Assembly: GCA_035293045.1 (NCBI GenBank)
Contig: DATDOY010000185.1
Span: 1 to 5,649, forward strand
DNA length: 5,649 nucleotides
DNA from: DATDOY01 sp035293045
Lineage (GTDB): Bacteria; Actinomycetota; Acidimicrobiia; IMCC26256; JACPCJ01
Direction of reading: 5' to 3'
Under the pieces are notes generated by a model that had not been told where the DNA came from, made no database searches, and saw only the letters and a list, made by a program, of their open reading frames with translations. Of this stretch, positions 5,474 to 5,649 are shown one piece after another (the stretch's first letter is position 1; each line of letters begins with the position of its first letter). Both the position numbers and the translations under genes were made by a program.

Positions 5474-5649
5474 TCGGGTTTCCTCATCCGCACGGCGCGC
5501 CCGTGCGCGTCGAGGCCTTCGACGTCGGCCAAGGCGGAGATGTGCGGCTCGACGCCGGCGAGGCCGTCGCCGTCGAGGGAGACGACATGGATGTGCTTGA
5601 GGAAGGTGTCGACGCGGAGCGCACTGGAGAACCGCGCCGTGCGGGCGGT
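5470..5649 (-). CDS. hisD: Histidinol dehydrogenase, C-terminal end (cut by window edge)
   Basis: HisD is the zinc- and NAD-dependent enzyme that oxidises histidinol twice to histidine, the final step of the pathway. Only the last 59 residues lie in the window; the start and most of the enzyme are beyond the right edge. The visible end matches the family C-terminus: 'TARFSSALRVDTFLKHIHVV', a helical segment 'PHISALADVEGLDAHGRAV', and a charged tail 'RMRKPE'. The histidine in 'EGLDAH' corresponds to the zinc ligand His419 of the E. coli enzyme. The residues before 'TARFSS' read TAR where many relatives have a glycine pair; this may be lineage variation. The TGA overlaps the hisC start by four bases (GTGA). 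It is the first histidine gene visible in this run, and the operon promoter must lie further right. Confidence 0.92.
   Translation of the reverse strand, partial: TARTARFSSALRVDTFLKHIHVVSLDGDGLAGVEPHISALADVEGLDAHGRAVRMRKPE

Overview
The window is a GC-rich stretch (by eye roughly two-thirds or more G+C), densely packed with short gaps, frequent GTG starts and 4-base start/stop overlaps. The gene order (hisD-hisC-hisB-hisH-hisA-hisF with hisI and trpE close by) and the style of the HisD, HisB and TrpE sequences suggest an actinomycete-type genome, perhaps an Acidimicrobiia-like lineage. The lineage is inferred from gene order and residue patterns, not from a database search.

The right two-thirds (1699-5649, all minus strand) is the core of a histidine biosynthesis operon, read right to left: the C-terminal end of hisD (cut by the window edge), hisC, hisB, hisH, hisA and hisF. 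Neighbours overlap by 4 or 19 bases or are separated by 3 to 12, so a single mRNA with translational coupling is expected. Together these genes cover ring closure (HisH/HisF), the isomerase before it (HisA), and the dehydratase, aminotransferase and final dehydrogenase steps (HisB, HisC, HisD). The promoter lies beyond the right edge.

After hisF come a 45-base gap that can fold, and a small helical protein of unknown function (1396-1653, minus). Two tandem hairpins (1333-1397) then lie between this gene and a convergent plus-strand gene (731-1348) for a small alpha/beta hydrolase of the COG2945 type. The hydrolase is divergent from hisI (344-712, minus), which is followed 9 bases later by trpE (2-334, minus, cut at the left edge). 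The usual hisF-hisI-trpE run is therefore interrupted by a two-gene insert, one gene of it on the opposite strand. hisI and trpE need their own promoter, and the candidate is a very compact bidirectional one at 719-725.

Most of the window is ordinary primary metabolism, and no mobile element, CRISPR array, tRNA or rRNA was seen. The items that merit a second look are the compact, apparently leaderless divergent promoter, the hairpin pair between the convergent genes, the unknown small protein, and a HisA that looks dedicated rather than of the bifunctional PriA type.
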